Source: Streptomyces sp. CG1
GTDB lineage: Bacteria > Actinomycetota > Actinomycetes > Streptomycetales > Streptomycetaceae
Direction of reading: 5' to 3'
Assembly (NCBI RefSeq): GCF_041080625.1
Contig: NZ_CP163518.1
Location: forward strand, 5,704,001 to 5,768,000
Length of the DNA stretch: 64,000 bases
The notes under the pieces are model-generated. The model was not told the origin of the DNA. It saw only the letters and a list, made by a program, of their open reading frames with translations, and searched no databases. Both the position numbers and the translations under genes were made by a program. Positions 8,063 through 19,572 of the stretch are shown piece by piece. The first letter of the stretch is position 1; each line of letters starts with the position of its first letter.

Positions 8063-8097
8063 CGGCGCCCCCTGCCTGTGCGAAGCGGGGGGCGCCG
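8063..8097. terminator. Bidirectional terminator
   Basis: Inverted repeat CGGCGCCCCC/GGGGGGCGCCG with a 13-nt loop, between the plus-strand genes and the convergent Fe-S reductase gene. Near-perfect stem, suited to terminate from both sides. Confidence 0.75.
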
Positions 8098-8115
8098 TAC
8101 GTCAGGGAGCCGTTG

Positions 8116-10383
8116 TCACTTCACCGGCTCGGGCTCCGGCTCGTTCTCGGCCTCGGTCTCGCCCGCGGGGTCGACCGGGGTCTTCACCGAGTCGAGGAGC
8201 AGCTGGGCCACGTCCACGACCTGGATGGACTCCTTGGCCTTGCCGTCGTTCTTCTTGCCGTTGACCGAGTCGGTCAGCATGACCAGGCAGAACGGGCAGG
8301 CGGTGGAGACGATGTCCGGGTTCAGGGAGAGGGCCTCGTCGACGCGCTCGTTGTTGATGCGCTTGCCGATCCGCTCCTCCATCCACATCCGGGCGCCGCC
8401 GGCGCCGCAGCAGAAGCCGCGCTCCTTGTGGCGGTGCATCTCCTCGTTCCTGAGGCCCGGGACCTTGGCGATGATCTCGCGCGGGGGCGTGTAGATCTTG
8501 TTGTGGCGGCCCAGGTAGCAGGGGTCGTGGTACGTGATGATGCCCTCGACCGGGGTGACGGGGATCAGCTTGCCCTCGTCGACCAGGTGCTGGAGCAGCT
8601 GGGTGTGGTGGATGACCTCGTAGTCGCCGCCGAGCTGCGGGTACTCGTTGCCGAGGGTGTTGAGGCAGTGCGGGCAGGTCGCGACGATCTTCTTCGCGGA
8701 CTTCGGCTTCTTGGTCGACTCGTCCTCGTCATCCTCGCCGAACGCCATGTTCAGCGCGGTGACGTTCTCCATGCCGAGCTCCTGGAACAGGGGCTCGTTG
8801 CCGAGGCGGCGGGCGGAGTCACCGGTGCACTTCTCGTCGCCGCCCATGATCGCGAACTTCACGCCCGCGATGTGCAGCAGCTCGGCGAAGGCCTTCGTGG
8901 TCTTCTTGGCGCGGTCCTCCAGGGCACCCGCGCAGCCGACCCAGTACAGGTAGTCGACCTCGGAGAGGTCCTCGATGTCCTTGCCGACGACCGGGATCTC
9001 GAAGTCGACCTCCTTGGTCCACTCCAGGCGCTGCTTCTTGGCCAGGCCCCAGGGGTTGCCCTTCTTCTCCAGGTTCTTGAGCATCGTGCCCGCCTCGGAC
9101 GGGAACGCGGACTCGATCATGACCTGGTAGCGGCGCATGTCGACGATGTGGTCGATGTGCTCGATGTCGACGGGGCACTGCTCGACGCAGGCGCCGCAGG
9201 TGGTGCAGGACCACAGGACGTCCGGGTCGATGACGCCGTTCTCCTCGGCGGTGCCGATCAGGGGGCGCTCGGCCTCGGCGAGAGCAGACGCGGGAACGTC
9301 CTTGAGAGCCTCGGCAGAGGCCTTCTCCTCGCCCTCCATGGTCTTGCCGCCGCCGGCCAGCAGGTAGGGCGCCTTGGCGTGGGCGTTGTCCCGCAGGGAC
9401 ATGATCAGCAGCTTCGGGGAGAGGGGCTTGCCGGTGTTCCAGGCGGGACACTGGGACTGGCAGCGGCCGCACTCGGTGCAGGTGGAGAAGTCCAGCAGGC
9501 CCTTCCAGGAGAACTGCTCGACCTGGGAGACACCGAAGACGTCGTCATCGCCGGGGTCGGTGAAGTCGATCGGCTTGCCGCCGGAGGTCATCGGCAGCAG
9601 CGCGCCGAGGGAGGTCTCACCGGTGGCGTTGCGCTTGAACCAGATGTTCGGGAACGCCAGGAAGCGGTGCCAGGCCACACCCATGTCGGTCTTCAGGGCG
9701 ACCGTGATCATCCAGATGAAGGAGGTCGCGATCTTCAGCCCGGCGAAGAAGTACGTGAGGTTCTGGAGCGTGGAGACGCTCATGCCCTTCAGCCACGCGA
9801 CGACCGGGTACGAGACGAAGAACGAGGCCTCGTAGCCGTCCACGTGGTGCTGGGCGCCCTCCAGGGCGTGCAGCATGAAGATGCAGATGCCGACGATCAG
9901 GATGACGGCCTCGACGAAGTACGCCTGGCCGAAGTTGGAGCCGGCGAAGCGGGACTTGCGGCCCGGCTTGTTCGGCTTGCTCAGCTGCCGGATGACGATG
10001 AGGGTCAGGATGCCGAGCGTCGTCATCGTGCCGAGGAACTCGACGAAGACGTTGTACGGTGCCCAGTCACCGATGATCGGCAGGATCCAGTCCGCCTGGA
10101 ACAGCTGCCCGATCGCGTTGACGATCGTCAGCAGCAGGGAGAAGAAGCCCACCGCCACGAACCAGTGCGCCACACCGACGATGCCCCAGCGGTTCATCCG
10201 GGTGTGGCCGAGGAACTCCCTGGCCACGGTGAGGGTGCGCTGTGCAGGGTCGTCGGTCCGCGTCCCGGCCGGTACCGGCTGGCCGAGCCGCATGAAGTTG
10301 AAGATCTGCAGGAGGGCGCGGCCGAACAGTGCCACGCCGACCACGATCAGGACCAGCGACACGATGATCGCGGCGAGTTGCAT
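8116..10383 (-). CDS. Membrane-anchored (Fe-S)-binding reductase with CCG domains (HdrD/GlpC-like)
   Basis: 755-residue protein. The N-terminal third has about five membrane helices (residues 3-25, 70-95, 115-133, 157-175, 205-230), resembling a cytochrome b/NarI-like quinone-reactive module. Two 4Fe-4S motifs follow: CTECGRCQSQCP (about 302-312) and CTTCGACVEQCP (393-404). The C-terminal half has two CCG (heterodisulfide-reductase) repeats with GCAG, DPCYLGRHN and CCGAGG. It probably passes electrons between the membrane quinone pool and a soluble partner. ATG 10383 is preferred with GGAGCC upstream; the frame extends 46 codons further without a good start. Confidence 0.88.
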   Translation of the reverse strand: MQLAAIIVSLVLIVVGVALFGRALLQIFNFMRLGQPVPAGTRTDDPAQRTLTVAREFLGHTRMNRWGIVGVAHWFVAVGFFSLLLTIVNAIGQLFQADWILPIIGDWAPYNVFVEFLGTMTTLGILTLIVIRQLSKPNKPGRKSRFAGSNFGQAYFVEAVILIVGICIFMLHALEGAQHHVDGYEASFFVSYPVVAWLKGMSVSTLQNLTYFFAGLKIATSFIWMITVALKTDMGVAWHRFLAFPNIWFKRNATGETSLGALLPMTSGGKPIDFTDPGDDDVFGVSQVEQFSWKGLLDFSTCTECGRCQSQCPAWNTGKPLSPKLLIMSLRDNAHAKAPYLLAGGGKTMEGEEKASAEALKDVPASALAEAERPLIGTAEENGVIDPDVLWSCTTCGACVEQCPVDIEHIDHIVDMRRYQVMIESAFPSEAGTMLKNLEKKGNPWGLAKKQRLEWTKEVDFEIPVVGKDIEDLSEVDYLYWVGCAGALEDRAKKTTKAFAELLHIAGVKFAIMGGDEKCTGDSARRLGNEPLFQELGMENVTALNMAFGEDDEDESTKKPKSAKKIVATCPHCLNTLGNEYPQLGGDYEVIHHTQLLQHLVDEGKLIPVTPVEGIITYHDPCYLGRHNKIYTPPREIIAKVPGLRNEEMHRHKERGFCCGAGGARMWMEERIGKRINNERVDEALSLNPDIVSTACPFCLVMLTDSVNGKKNDGKAKESIQVVDVAQLLLDSVKTPVDPAGETEAENEPEPEPVK

Positions 10384-10572
10384 TGGGGCTCCTGGGGCGG
10401 CCTCGAACTTAACCGAGCGGACATTACTAAGCAGTAACTTATTCAGTCCGTCTGAGATTACCCCCATCTTCCGCCGGGATGCAGCCGAGCGCGGGGTGAT
10501 GCGCATCATCCCACGGGTCATCGGATCGTGTTATTCGTACCGAATTGCTACATTCGCCCCTACCTTAGGGCT

Positions 10573-11592
10573 GTGCTCTACGGGATCGCCGCCGCCACCG
10601 CAGCCCTCCTTCTCGCCGCCCTCCTCGCGGCGCTGCTCAGGGTGCCCGCGCTGCGGGCGGGCATCGTCGACCGGCGTCTGCACCGGCGGCTGCCGCTGCT
10701 CGGCGGGCTCGCCGTGGTGGTCGTCACCTGTCTCGTCGCCGGGGTCGGGCAGTGGACCGGGGTCGCCCCGCTCGGGGAGGGCGTCTGCGAACTGGTCGTC
10801 GCCGCCGCCTCGGTCGCCGGGCTCGGCCTGGTCGCCGACGTCTGGCGGCTCCGCCCGCGCGTGCTCGTCGCCGGTACGGCCGTGGCGGCGCTCTGTGTGG
10901 TGCCGTACGGCGAGACGGGGGTGCTGGGCGGGATGCTGGCCGTGGGGTGGATCGTCGCGGCCTCGCTGGCCTTCAAGGGGCTCGACCACGCGGACGGGCT
11001 GGCCGGCACCGTCGGGGTCGTCACCGCCTTCGGGGTGGGCGCCTGTGCCGCCGCCGAGATCATGGACGGGCTCGCCGTCCTGCTGAGCGTGTTCGCCGCC
11101 GCCCTCACCGGCTTCCTGATGCACAACTGGCATCCCGCGCGGATCGGGCTCGGCAACTGCGGCTCGCTGTTCACCGGGTTCCTGCTGTCGTCCTCCCTGG
11201 TCTTCACGCGCGCGGGGTACGGCCTCGGGTCGAGCGCGGCGGTGATGTTCTGCCTCGGCGCGGTGGCCCTCGCCGACGCCCTTCTCGTGGTCCTCGCCCG
11301 GGGGCTGGCCCGGCGTCCGCTGCTGCGGCGCGGCCCCGACCATCTCGCGCACCGGCTGCGGCGGCTCGGGCTCACCCCGCCCGGCTCGGTCGTTCTGCTG
11401 GGTGCCGCCTCCTTCTCGGCGGTGCTCGTGGGCGTGCTCGTGCACACCGGGTGGACGGGGGAGGGGGCTGTGCTCTGGGTGGCCGGAGGGGCCCTGCTGG
11501 TGGTGGTCGTACTCCTTGGGATTCCCGTCCAGTCGTCCCAGCAGACGGTATCGACGCAGGTCAGCAGCCAGTTGCGTGTAAGGAACGGATGA
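10573..11592 (+). CDS. WecA/MraY-like polyprenyl-phosphate glycosyl-1-phosphate transferase homologue, motifs degenerate
   Basis: About 339 residues with ten or so membrane helices and the overall layout of the MraY/WecA family, which joins UDP-sugar phosphates to polyprenyl phosphate. The motif positions are recognisable but altered. The first acidic pair reads VADVW (one Asp instead of two), the second segment reads KGLDHADGLAG, and the GDxGS segment reads GNCGS, with Asn in place of the conserved Asp. The start is probably GTG 10573; longer in-frame extension to 10528 gives no better signal. It ends just upstream of the dnaK promoter. It may be a paralogue with changed or lost catalysis. 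Confidence 0.7.
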   Translation: MLYGIAAATAALLLAALLAALLRVPALRAGIVDRRLHRRLPLLGGLAVVVVTCLVAGVGQWTGVAPLGEGVCELVVAAASVAGLGLVADVWRLRPRVLVAGTAVAALCVVPYGETGVLGGMLAVGWIVAASLAFKGLDHADGLAGTVGVVTAFGVGACAAAEIMDGLAVLLSVFAAALTGFLMHNWHPARIGLGNCGSLFTGFLLSSSLVFTRAGYGLGSSAAVMFCLGAVALADALLVVLARGLARRPLLRRGPDHLAHRLRRLGLTPPGSVVLLGAASFSAVLVGVLVHTGWTGEGAVLWVAGGALLVVVVLLGIPVQSSQQTVSTQVSSQLRVRNG

Positions 11593-11594
11593 GA

Positions 11595-11615
11595 CTTGAG
11601 CCTGCCCGACTCAGG
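11595..11615 (+). promoter_or_regulatory. HAIR-like HspR box, distal, upstream of dnaK
   Basis: CTTGAGC-N7-ACTCAGG, two mismatches from the HAIR consensus CTTGAGT-N7-ACTCAAG. A TTGACC hexamer at 11620-11625 lies between this and the proximal box and may be the -35. Confidence 0.75.
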
Positions 11616-11623
11616 TCTGTTGA

Positions 11624-14202
<2,579 letters not shown>

Positions 14203-14238
14203 CGTGAAGACCGACGAGGGGAAGGAGGGACGTCGAGG

Positions 14239-15408
14239 ATGAGCACCAAGGACTTCATCGAGAAGGACTACTACAAGGTCCTCGGCGTCCCCAAGGACGC
14301 CACCGAGGCCGAGATCAAGAAGGCGTACCGGAAGCTCGCCCGCGAGTTCCACCCGGACGCCAACAAGGGCAACGCCAAGGCCGAAGAGCGCTTCAAGGAG
14401 ATCTCCGAGGCGAACGACATACTGGGCGACCCGAAGAAGCGCAAGGAGTACGACGACGCACGCGCCCTGTTCGGCAACGGCGGCTTCCGCCCCGGGCCGG
14501 GTGCCGGCGGCTCCTTCAACTTCGACCTGGGCGACCTCTTCGGAGGCACCGGAAACACCCAGGGCGGCGGCTTCGGCGGCGGAATCGGTGACGTCTTCGG
14601 GGGACTGTTCAACCGCGGCGGCGCCACCGGCACGCGGACCCAGCCGAGGCGCGGCCAGGACATCGAGTCCGAGGTCACGCTGAGCTTCACGGAGGCCATC
14701 GAGGGCGCCACGGTGCCGCTCAGAATGTCCTCCCAGGCGCCCTGCAAGGCCTGCTCGGGCACCGGCGACAAGAACGGCACGCCCCGCGTGTGCCCGACCT
14801 GCGTCGGCACCGGCCAGGTGGCGCGGGGTTCGGGCGGCGGCTTCTCGCTCACCGACCCCTGCCCCGACTGCAAGGGGCGCGGCCTGATCGCCGAGCACCC
14901 CTGCCCGGAGTGCAAGGGCAGCGGCCGCGCGAAGTCCTCGCGCACGATGCAGGTCCGCATCCCGGCGGGCGTCACCGACGGGCAGCGGATCCGGCTGCGC
15001 GGCAAGGGCGCGCCCGGCGAGCGGGGCGGCCCGGCGGGCGACCTGTATGTGGTCGTGCACGTCGGCGAGCACCCGGTGTTCGGGCGCAAGGGCGACAACC
15101 TCACGGTGACCGTCCCGGTGACCTTCGCCGAGGCGGCCCTGGGCGGCGAGGTGCGGGTGCCGACCCTCGGCGGCCCGTCCGTCACCCTGAAGCTGCCCCC
15201 GGGCACACCCAACGGCCGTACGATGCGCGCTCGCGGCAAGGGCGCGGTCCGCAAGGACGGCACCCGCGGCGATCTGCTGGTCACGGTCGAGGTGCGTGTT
15301 CCCAAGGACTTGTCGGGGAAGGCTCGTGACGCACTCGAGGCGTATCGCGAGGCGACCGCGGGCGAGGATCCGCGGGCGGACCTGTTCGAGGCCGCGAAGG
15401 GAGACTGA
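14239..15408 (+). CDS. dnaJ: Co-chaperone DnaJ (Hsp40, type I)
   Basis: 389 residues: J domain with the HPD tripeptide (REFHPDAN, near residue 37), Gly/Phe-rich linker (about 80-140), four zinc-binding CxxCxGxG-type repeats (CKACSGTG, CPTCVGTG, CPDCKGRG, CPECKGSG; about 172-230) and the C-terminal substrate-binding domain. It stimulates DnaK ATPase and delivers clients. SD AAGGAGGGA lies upstream of ATG 14239. It follows grpE by 36 bp and precedes hspR by 5 bp. Confidence 0.97.
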   Translation: MSTKDFIEKDYYKVLGVPKDATEAEIKKAYRKLAREFHPDANKGNAKAEERFKEISEANDILGDPKKRKEYDDARALFGNGGFRPGPGAGGSFNFDLGDLFGGTGNTQGGGFGGGIGDVFGGLFNRGGATGTRTQPRRGQDIESEVTLSFTEAIEGATVPLRMSSQAPCKACSGTGDKNGTPRVCPTCVGTGQVARGSGGGFSLTDPCPDCKGRGLIAEHPCPECKGSGRAKSSRTMQVRIPAGVTDGQRIRLRGKGAPGERGGPAGDLYVVVHVGEHPVFGRKGDNLTVTVPVTFAEAALGGEVRVPTLGGPSVTLKLPPGTPNGRTMRARGKGAVRKDGTRGDLLVTVEVRVPKDLSGKARDALEAYREATAGEDPRADLFEAAKGD

Positions 15409-15413
15409 GAGAG

Positions 15414-15860
15414 ATGGACGGCCGTCGACGTAATCCGTATGAACTGACCGAGGAGACCCCGGTCTACGTCATCTCGGTGGCGGCCCAGCTCTCCGGCCTG
15501 CACCCGCAGACGTTGCGCCAGTACGACCGCCTGGGCCTGGTCTCCCCGGACCGCACCGCGGGCCGGGGCCGCCGCTACTCGGCTCGCGACATCGAGCTGC
15601 TGCGCACCGTCCAGCAGTTGTCGCAGGACGAGGGCATCAACCTGGCCGGTATCAAGCGCATCATCGAACTGGAGAACCAGGTCGCCGCCCTGCAGTCCCG
15701 CGTCGCGGAGCTGGAGGCGGCCCTGGACGGCGCGGCGGCCGCGATGCAGCAGCGCGAGGCCGCCGTCCACGCCTCCTACCGCCGCGACCTGGTCCCGTAC
15801 CAGGAGGTCCAGCAGACCAGCGCGCTGGTGGTGTGGCGGCCGAAGCGACAGCAGGACTGA
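15414..15860 (+). CDS. hspR: Heat-shock repressor HspR (MerR family)
   Basis: 148 residues with a MerR-type winged helix (VISVAAQLSGLHPQTLRQYDRLG, about residues 18-40; GRRYSARDIELL) and a C-terminal coiled coil. It represses the dnaK operon and clpB by binding HAIR boxes, three of which are present in this window. It is the last gene of the operon, so it controls its own synthesis. A strong terminator follows. Confidence 0.97.
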   Translation: MDGRRRNPYELTEETPVYVISVAAQLSGLHPQTLRQYDRLGLVSPDRTAGRGRRYSARDIELLRTVQQLSQDEGINLAGIKRIIELENQVAALQSRVAELEAALDGAAAAMQQREAAVHASYRRDLVPYQEVQQTSALVVWRPKRQQD

Positions 15861-15897
15861 ACACCGGCAGAACCGGCAGCACTGGCAGAACGAACAC

Positions 15898-15937
15898 GGC
15901 GAGGGACCGGGAGGAACGATCCTCCTGGTCCCTCGCC
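15898..15937 (+). terminator. Strong terminator of the dnaK operon
   Basis: Stem GGCGAGGGACC-GGGAGGA paired with TCCTCC-GGTCCCTCGCC (17-18 bp with one mismatch, ACGA loop), 38 bases after the hspR stop. Confidence 0.9.
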
Positions 15938-16246
15938 TCTTCGCACCCGTGAAAGCGGCGTGTTCGCATCGGTGAAGGGGCCGTGCGCCTTTGGTGATCA
16001 TGACGCGTCAGTGGCTGCTGGATTGTGCCGATCTTTGCCGGCTCATGAACTCCCTTTGAATGGAGGGTCCGTAAAGAGTGTTTGGAGGGGATTCCGCTCA
16101 GCCTTCACAGGGGCAGCCGAGCGTGGTGTTGCGGACTCGTTAAGTAGTTCTTCTTGACGCCGGGTGTGGCCTCCGCGTTGTCTTTTCAGACACCTGGGTC
16201 GTATAGCAGCCCTCGAGTCCGGAACGCACCTGAAGTGAGCCCTCGA
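15938..16246 (+). other. 309-bp intergenic region upstream of lipoprotein gene
   Basis: Less GC-rich than its surroundings, with several T-rich patches (e.g. TTAAGTAGTTCTTCTTGACG near 16140-16159) that could hold a promoter. No open frame with a ribosome-binding site, no inverted repeat of note, no RNA gene recognised. Confidence 0.45.
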
Positions 16247-17353
16247 ATGCGTCGTATCGCCATATCCGTGGCCGCGTCCACGATGACCCTCTCGCTCGCC
16301 GGCTGCGGCGTGCTGAACGCGGCGGGGAGCGGCGCGGGGGCGAGCCCGAGCAAGGGCAACGACCTCACCGTGGGCCTGTTGTTGCCGGAGAAAGCCAATA
16401 CCCGTTACGACAAGTTCGACTACCCCATCATCAAGGGCAAGGTCGCCGAACTCACCGGTAAGCAGGGCAAGGTCGAGTACGCGAACGCGAATGCGGACGC
16501 CTCCCAGCAGGCGAGCCAGCTGCAGAAGATGATCGACGAGAAGGTCGACGTCATCCTGCTCGACGCCGTGGACTCGCACGCCATCGCCCCCGAGGTGCAG
16601 AAGGCCAAGGACGCGGGCATTCCGGTCATCGCCTACGACCGTCTCGCCGAAGGTCCGATCGAAGCCTATGTCTCCTTCGACAACGAGCTCGTCGGTGAGG
16701 TGCAGGGCCGCACCCTGCTGCAGGCCCTCGGCTCGAACGCCGACAGCTCCAGCAAGATCGTCATGGTGAACGGCTCGCCCACCGACCCGAACGCCAAGCA
16801 GTTCAAGGAGGGCGCGCTCTCCGAGCTGACCGGCAAGGTGACCATCGCGGCGACGTACGACACCACGGACTGGAAGCCGGAACTGGCCGAATCCAACATG
16901 GCCAAGGCCATCAACGCGATCGGCAAGAACAACATCGCCGGCGTCTACGCCGCCAACGACGGCATGGCCGGCGGCGTCATCAAGGCCCTGAAGGCCGTCG
17001 GCGTCGTAAACCTGCCCCCGGTCACCGGCCAGGACGCGGAACTCGACGCGGTCCAGCGGATCGTGGCCGGTGAGCAGTACATGAGCGTCTACAAGGCCTA
17101 CCCGGACGAGGCCGAGGTCGCCGCGCAGATGGCCGTCGCCAAGGTCCAGGGCAAGGACATCCAGTTCGACGCGCTCACCCAGGACAAGGTCGACAGCCCC
17201 ACCCAGAAGAGCATCCCGGCCAAGCTGATCCAGCCGACCGCCCTGACCAAGAGCAACATCAAGTCCACGGTCGTCGCGGACGGCATCTACACCGTGGACG
17301 ACATCTGCACCGCCAAGTACAGAGCGGCCTGCGTGGCGATCGGCCTGAAGTAG
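16247..17353 (+). CDS. Sugar ABC transporter substrate-binding lipoprotein (XylF/ChvE-like), orphan
   Basis: 368 residues. Basic start MRRIAIS, hydrophobic stretch and lipobox SLAGC with Cys20 as the predicted lipidated residue. The body is a periplasmic-binding-protein fold of the Peripla_BP_4 class (segments VDVILLDAVDSHAIAP, AYDRLAEGPIEAYVSFDN, GVYAANDGMAGGV). XylF-type proteins bind D-xylose or related pentoses, but substrate cannot be deduced here. No permease or ATPase gene is adjacent, so it must work with a system elsewhere or as a sensor. An in-frame GTG at 16235 is an alternative start. Confidence 0.88.
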   Translation: MRRIAISVAASTMTLSLAGCGVLNAAGSGAGASPSKGNDLTVGLLLPEKANTRYDKFDYPIIKGKVAELTGKQGKVEYANANADASQQASQLQKMIDEKVDVILLDAVDSHAIAPEVQKAKDAGIPVIAYDRLAEGPIEAYVSFDNELVGEVQGRTLLQALGSNADSSSKIVMVNGSPTDPNAKQFKEGALSELTGKVTIAATYDTTDWKPELAESNMAKAINAIGKNNIAGVYAANDGMAGGVIKALKAVGVVNLPPVTGQDAELDAVQRIVAGEQYMSVYKAYPDEAEVAAQMAVAKVQGKDIQFDALTQDKVDSPTQKSIPAKLIQPTALTKSNIKSTVVADGIYTVDDICTAKYRAACVAIGLK

Positions 17354-17559
17354 CCCGCCGCGTCCTGCTTCAGGCCGTGGCGTGATCCGGCCCGCCACCG
17401 CCTTCAGCTTGTTGCAATGCGAGGGGCGGAGCATGGTCGATACTCGGACATAACGGCGTTTTGCGGCAGCCCTGTTGGGGTGAGCCGTGTTGCGGACCCG
17501 GTCGACGCCGCGCATAGTTGCGCTGCGGAAGTGGCAGCACACCGGGGGTGAAATGCACG

Positions 17560-18606
17560 ATGGCCGGGCGCGGGGCGGAGCAGCATCCACACGGCGCCGA
17601 CCGACTGTGCGCGGCCGGGGACCGGGTGTACTCACGGGCCGTACGCCGCGGGCGGGTGCCCCGCACCGATGCAGAGGCGGTGCCCTGCCTGCTGGAGCTG
17701 GCCCTGCTGCACCCGGACCCGGACGACATGGACTGGCTGGTGCCGACCTCCCCGCAGGAGGTCATGACCAGACTGCTGCGCGGGGTCTACGACGAGGTCA
17801 GCGAGAGCCAGCGGCGGGTGGGCTCGGCGGTGGCCGCCTTCGAGTGGTACGCCGGTCTCGGCCGTCAGCTGGGCGCCCTGGCCGCACCGGCCGAGGGCAG
17901 CGCGATCCGGGTGCTGGACGGGCTCTCCCGGATCCAGGCCGCGATGGACGAGGCGACCGAGGCGTGCACCACCGAGGTGCTCACCGTGCAGCCCGGGGGC
18001 ATCCGCCGGGAGGCCGAGCTGACCGAGGGGCTGCACCGGGCGCTGGCCCTGCGCGGCCGGGGTGTGCGCATGCGCGACCTGTACACGCACGTGGCCCGGC
18101 ACGGACAGGGGCTGCTCAACTACCTGGAGCTGATGGGCGACACCGTCGAGGCCCGGACGCTGGACGAGGTGATCGACCGCCTCATCCTGTTCGACCGCAC
18201 GGTGGCCTTCATCCCCGCCAACGCCGACCGCACGATGGCCCTGGAACTGCGCCACCCGGCCCTCGTGGAGTACCTGGTGACCGTCTTCGAGCGGCTGTGG
18301 CGCCTCGCGATCCCCCTGACGGCCCCCCTCCCCGACACCGGTATCGAGGGCATTTCGCACCGTGAGCAGTCCATCGCCGCGCTGCTCGCCGAGGGCCACC
18401 AGGACGCGGTGATCGCCGAACGGCTCGGCATCAGCGTGCGCACCTGCCGCGCCCATATCGCCCGCCTGTCGGAGACCCTCGGCGCGGCCAGCCGCACCCA
18501 ACTGGGCGTGCGGATCGCCCAGGTCGGCCTGGACGGCCACCGCGGCCCCGCCCTGCCGGCCGGCGCGCTCACGGTTCCCGATCAGGAGTCCCCGAGCGTG
18601 CGATGA
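17560..18606 (+). CDS. TrmB/LuxR-type transcriptional regulator, copy 1
   Basis: 348 residues. The N-terminal ~270 residues resemble the TrmB/PLD-like sensor found in a family of actinobacterial regulators (LPLLELALLHPDPDD-like segment, TEVLTVQPGG, then VAFIPAN). The last ~65 residues form a LuxR-type helix-turn-helix (AALLAEGHQDAVIAERLGISVRTCRAHI). Two paralogues follow on the opposite strand. The start ATG 17560 has GGGGGTGA upstream; GTGs further up are possible. Its 3' end overlaps the convergent broken paralogue by 38 bases. Its ligand and targets are unknown. Confidence 0.8.
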   Translation: MAGRGAEQHPHGADRLCAAGDRVYSRAVRRGRVPRTDAEAVPCLLELALLHPDPDDMDWLVPTSPQEVMTRLLRGVYDEVSESQRRVGSAVAAFEWYAGLGRQLGALAAPAEGSAIRVLDGLSRIQAAMDEATEACTTEVLTVQPGGIRREAELTEGLHRALALRGRGVRMRDLYTHVARHGQGLLNYLELMGDTVEARTLDEVIDRLILFDRTVAFIPANADRTMALELRHPALVEYLVTVFERLWRLAIPLTAPLPDTGIEGISHREQSIAALLAEGHQDAVIAERLGISVRTCRAHIARLSETLGAASRTQLGVRIAQVGLDGHRGPALPAGALTVPDQESPSVR

Positions 18607-19569
18607 GACAGCCCGGCTGGGCCCGGCTGTCGCTGCCGAGGGTTGCGGCGAGTTCGGCGATGTGCAGCCGGGCGGTGCGGACGTTCATGCCGAGGCGGTC
18701 GACGATGACGGCGTCCGTGTGGCCCTCGACCGGCAGGGCCGCGATGGCGCGCCGGCGGGGCGTGACGCCGTCCACCGACGGCGGCTGCACCGCCTTCGGG
18801 AACATCGGCGTGGCCAGCCGCCAGAGGCGGTCGAAGGCCGTGACGAAGAAGCGGATCAGAGCGGAGTGGCGAACCTCCGGCGCGAGCGTGTCGTCGTCGT
18901 TGGCCGGGACGAAGGCGACGACACGGGCGACGACGAGCAGCCGGTCCGTCACCTCGTCCGGGGTGCGCGCCTCGACGTCGCCGTTCAGTAGCTCGTAGCG
19001 GGCGAGGACCGGGGGAGCGTGACGCAGCGTGTGCTGGTAAGGGCGCGGATGCGGCCCCCACGGTCCAGCAGTGCCTGGTCGCGGGCCAGGGCGAGCGCGC
19101 GGCGCTCTGGGGAGATGCGGGTGTGGCTGGTGTGCGGCTGGATGGCGATGAGCTCGCCGGAGGCCTCGGCCAGGGCCTGGTCGAGGGCGCCGTTGATCCG
19201 TTCCAGCCCACTGAGGATCCGGAGCGTCGGGGTGTCCGTGGACTGGTCGCCGCGGTCGTCGATGTGCAGGAGCGATTCGAAGGTCTCGGCCGGCCGCGCA
19301 CCTCGCCGCCGTTCCTCCGCGATGCGGTGGTCGGACGCCCGCAGCAGCCGGCGCGGTGCGACGGGCTCCAGCCGGTCGAGGTCGTCGACCTCGGGATGCG
19401 GCAGCCCGAAGTCCACCGGACAAGGAGCCGGTACGGCGTCCTCGGCGCGGATCCGGCCCTCCCGCACCGTCCGCTCGTACTGCACCGCCCCGGCGGTACA
19501 CAGCTCCTCCACACCGTGCCTGGGGCGCGGTGTTCCACTCACCGCGCCGTCACCCTGTCCCTGCACCAC
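18569..19569 (-). pseudogene. TrmB/LuxR-type regulator, copy 2, broken by a 1-nt frameshift
   Basis: Reading from GTG 19569, the first ~177 codons align with the neighbouring paralogues, ending RIRAL near 19041. The matching continuation YQHTLRHAPPV is in another frame and runs on through VEARTPDEV, the LuxR helix-turn-helix (DRLGMNVRTARLHI) and stop at 18569. The full span is 1001 bp, one base short of a whole number of codons, as expected for a single deleted base around 19038-19043 (GCCCTTACCAG where GCCCTNTACCAG is needed). It starts 3 bp after the stop of copy 3. A sequencing error is the alternative. Confidence 0.85.
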
Positions 19570-19572
19570 GGG

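Noticed and set aside
8113..10437. A 774-codon plus-strand frame antisense to the Fe-S reductase
   Set aside because: Shadow of the real minus-strand gene, which has clear Fe-S and CCG motifs. The shadow is Leu/Val/Asp/Gly-rich without any domain.
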